Source: Streptococcus panodentis
GTDB taxonomy: Bacteria; Bacillota; Bacilli; Lactobacillales; Streptococcaceae
NCBI RefSeq assembly: GCF_017884005.1
Contig: NZ_QFAY01000012.1
Coordinates: 55,897-81,957, forward strand
Reading direction: 5' to 3'
Length of the DNA: 26,061 bases
In this document: one piece after another, positions 26,058-26,061 of the stretch
How positions within the stretch are numbered: position 1 is the first letter of the stretch
How the letters are laid out: each line of letters starts with the position of its first letter
Notes under the pieces: model-generated
Told to the model about the DNA's origin: nothing
Databases searched by the model: none
The model's input: the letters and a program-made list of their open reading frames with translations, nothing else
Program-made: the position numbers and the translations under genes

Positions 26058-26061
26058 AGTT

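Overview
The window looks like a chromosomal segment of an oral viridans Streptococcus, most likely near the Sanguinis group. The evidence is the gene order (rpiA-deoB-punA-deoD; rplS to rpmE2), strong matches remembered from pneumococcal and S. mutans proteins, BOX-like repeats and S. mutans-type CRISPR repeats and tracrRNA. Species is an inference. Housekeeping genes are GC-rich in third positions, whereas the cas block (about 12.3-18.5 kb) is visibly AT-rich, which suggests lateral acquisition.

Layout. (1) 1-250: three 49-bp tandem repeats, each with a terminator-like hairpin. (2) 213-2094, minus: pyrF-pyrE behind a sigma-A promoter, a PyrR-binding leader and an attenuator. (3) 2142-2256: nested inverted repeats, then a plus-strand MtaR/CpsY LysR-type regulator with a nearly leaderless promoter. 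(4) 3409-9211, minus: a seven-gene operon rpiA-deoB-punA-GATase-deoD-HEPN-like protein-sirtuin. It converts nucleosides to free bases and ribose-5-phosphate/ribulose-5-phosphate, with a putative RNase and a sirtuin at its tail. (5) 9365-10804, plus: mnmE, divergent from rpiA. (6) 11051-18488: a complete type II-A CRISPR-Cas locus. cas9-cas1-cas2-csn2 and the array (18 intact repeats, one degenerate terminal repeat, 18 spacers all 30 nt) run on the minus strand, and tracrRNA is divergent on the plus strand. All Cas9 nuclease residues and the PAM-reading arginines are intact. (7) 18549-19069: a lipoprotein pseudogene with one frameshift and one amber codon. (8) 19097-19668: repeat-rich intergenic DNA with a BOX-like element. 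(9) minus strand: tRNA-Arg(CCT), rplS with a structured leader, a fluoride riboswitch plus CLC-F antiporter, chorismate mutase, a stand-alone sufB and flavodoxin. (10) plus strand: the DHH phosphodiesterase pde2 and rpmE2, then a second, inverted BOX-like element to the end.

The CRISPR system is of a known class, not a new one. The less expected items are the HEPN-motif protein beside a sirtuin in a nucleoside operon, an orphan sufB inserted in otherwise conserved synteny, an array promoter whose -10 box overlaps the csn2 stop codon, a perfect palindrome in the CRISPR leader, a spacer that reads as phage terminase, and the riboswitch-controlled fluoride exporter.
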